From G020348385 sp964580235 (lineage in GTDB: Bacteria > Acidobacteriota > Aminicenantia > Aminicenantales > Aminicenantaceae), in NCBI GenBank assembly GCA_964580235.1, contig CAZOJY010000155.1, forward strand, positions 1 through 6,476: a DNA stretch of 6,476 bases, read 5' to 3'. The notes below the pieces were generated by a model. That model made no database searches. It was given only the letters and a program-made list of their open reading frames with translations, and had not been told where the DNA came from. How positions within the stretch are numbered: the first letter of the stretch is position 1; each line of letters begins with the position of its first letter. Made by a program: the position numbers and the translations under genes. Positions 6,274 through 6,476 of the stretch are shown here, piece by piece.

Positions 6274-6340
6274 GTCATTGCGAGGAGTTTTACGACAAAG
6301 CAATCCCCCCGGAGATTGCTTCACTGCGTTCGTGAGTGCT
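6274..6340. repeat. Palindromic dispersed-repeat-like element
   Basis: The unit begins G-T-C-A-T-T-G-C-G-A-G-G-A-G, contains AAGCAATC (6298-6305) and its exact inverted copy GATTGCTT (6314-6321) around a C-rich loop, and ends with a diverged inverted copy of its beginning (CACTGCGTTCGTGAGTGC). From general knowledge, palindromic units of the form TCATTGCGAG...AAGCAATC...GATTGCTT...CTCGCAATGA occur as dispersed intergenic repeats in many bacterial genomes. The outer arms here are degraded, so the copy looks old. It lies exactly at the transition from AT-rich to GC-rich DNA. Confidence 0.6.
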
Positions 6341-6476
6341 CAATACAGCCGGGCCTGTTGAGTGGCAAGACTACCAGCCGTGGACGCCTCCACCGCCGCC
6401 TGTCTGCGACCGGTATCATTTCCGCAAAACAATCGAGGAACGCCATCGCCAAACCAAGCTCTTCTGGGACCTGACG
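6336..6476 (+). CDS. Possible N-terminal coding fragment, unrecognised (runs off right edge)
   Basis: One plus-strand frame stays open from just after a TGA at 6333-6335 to the edge (47 codons). It reads naturally from 6360 on: E-W-Q-D-Y-Q-P-W-T-P-P-P-P-P-V-C, then D-R-Y-H-F-R-K-T-I-E-E-R, ending T-K-L-F-W-D-L-T. It contains a run of five prolines and three tryptophans in 39 residues. Third codon positions from there are mostly G or C (about 27 of 39), the pattern expected of a coding frame in 60% G+C DNA. The start is unclear: GTG at 6336 lies inside the repeat element without a Shine-Dalgarno, so this may be the middle of a gene interrupted by the repeat. I recognise no family. Minus-strand frames here are also partly open. 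Confidence 0.35.
   Translation, partial: MLNTAGPVEWQDYQPWTPPPPPVCDRYHFRKTIEERHRQTKLFWDLT

Noticed and set aside
6274..6340. CRISPR repeat or tRNA
   Set aside because: Only one palindromic unit is present with no regular spacing, and there is no cloverleaf or T-loop sequence.
6112..6474. Open plus-strand frame of 120 codons at the right end
   Set aside because: It crosses the AT-rich region and the palindromic repeat, and its translation lacks protein-like character. A different plus-strand frame looks more coding after 6360.

Overview
The window (about 45% G+C by eye over most of its length) reads as a chromosomal segment of an uncultured, probably anaerobic, Gram-negative-type bacterium. 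The protein mix is a secreted dipeptidyl-peptidase-IV-like S9 peptidase, a DPPR-synthase-like UbiA prenyltransferase, MgtC and HypA/HypB. That would suit a lineage near Acidobacteriota/Aminicenantes, but this taxonomic guess is weak and rests only on gene-family impressions. All well-supported genes lie on the minus strand, so transcription runs from high to low coordinates.

Layout, in the direction of minus-strand transcription. (1) 6476-5990 has no convincing gene except a possible plus-strand coding fragment running off the right edge (6336-6476). It holds an AT-rich stretch, then a palindromic dispersed-repeat-like element (about 6274-6340), then an abrupt rise to about 60% G+C. (2) hypB (5989-5318) and hypA (5325-4981) overlap by 8 bases and form a NiFe-hydrogenase nickel-insertion pair; no hydrogenase structural gene is in view. 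(3) A 161-base gap carries a good sigma-70-type promoter. (4) A tight run follows: S9/DPP-IV-like exopeptidase (4819-2621), zinc-ribbon SAM methyltransferase (2610-1708), and UbiA-family prenyltransferase (1706-798). After a 74-base gap come an MgtC/SapB-family membrane protein (723-76) and the first 27 codons of an RdgB/HAM1-type nucleotide pyrophosphatase (83 to beyond the left edge).

Two genes have starts that simple ORF calling would miss. The methyltransferase appears to start at a CTG (2610) with a good Shine-Dalgarno inside the previous stop region; this restores the first CxxC half of a zinc ribbon. The RdgB-like gene starts at a TTG overlapping the mgtC stop.

Functionally, hypBA serve nickel delivery to hydrogenase. 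The peptidase would act outside the cytoplasmic membrane in peptide scavenging. The methyltransferase and UbiA enzyme are translationally coupled and may share a polyprenyl- or lipid-linked glycan pathway (inference). MgtC and RdgB look like housekeeping or stress genes carried downstream. I found no clear phage, CRISPR, toxin-antitoxin or other defence system in the window.
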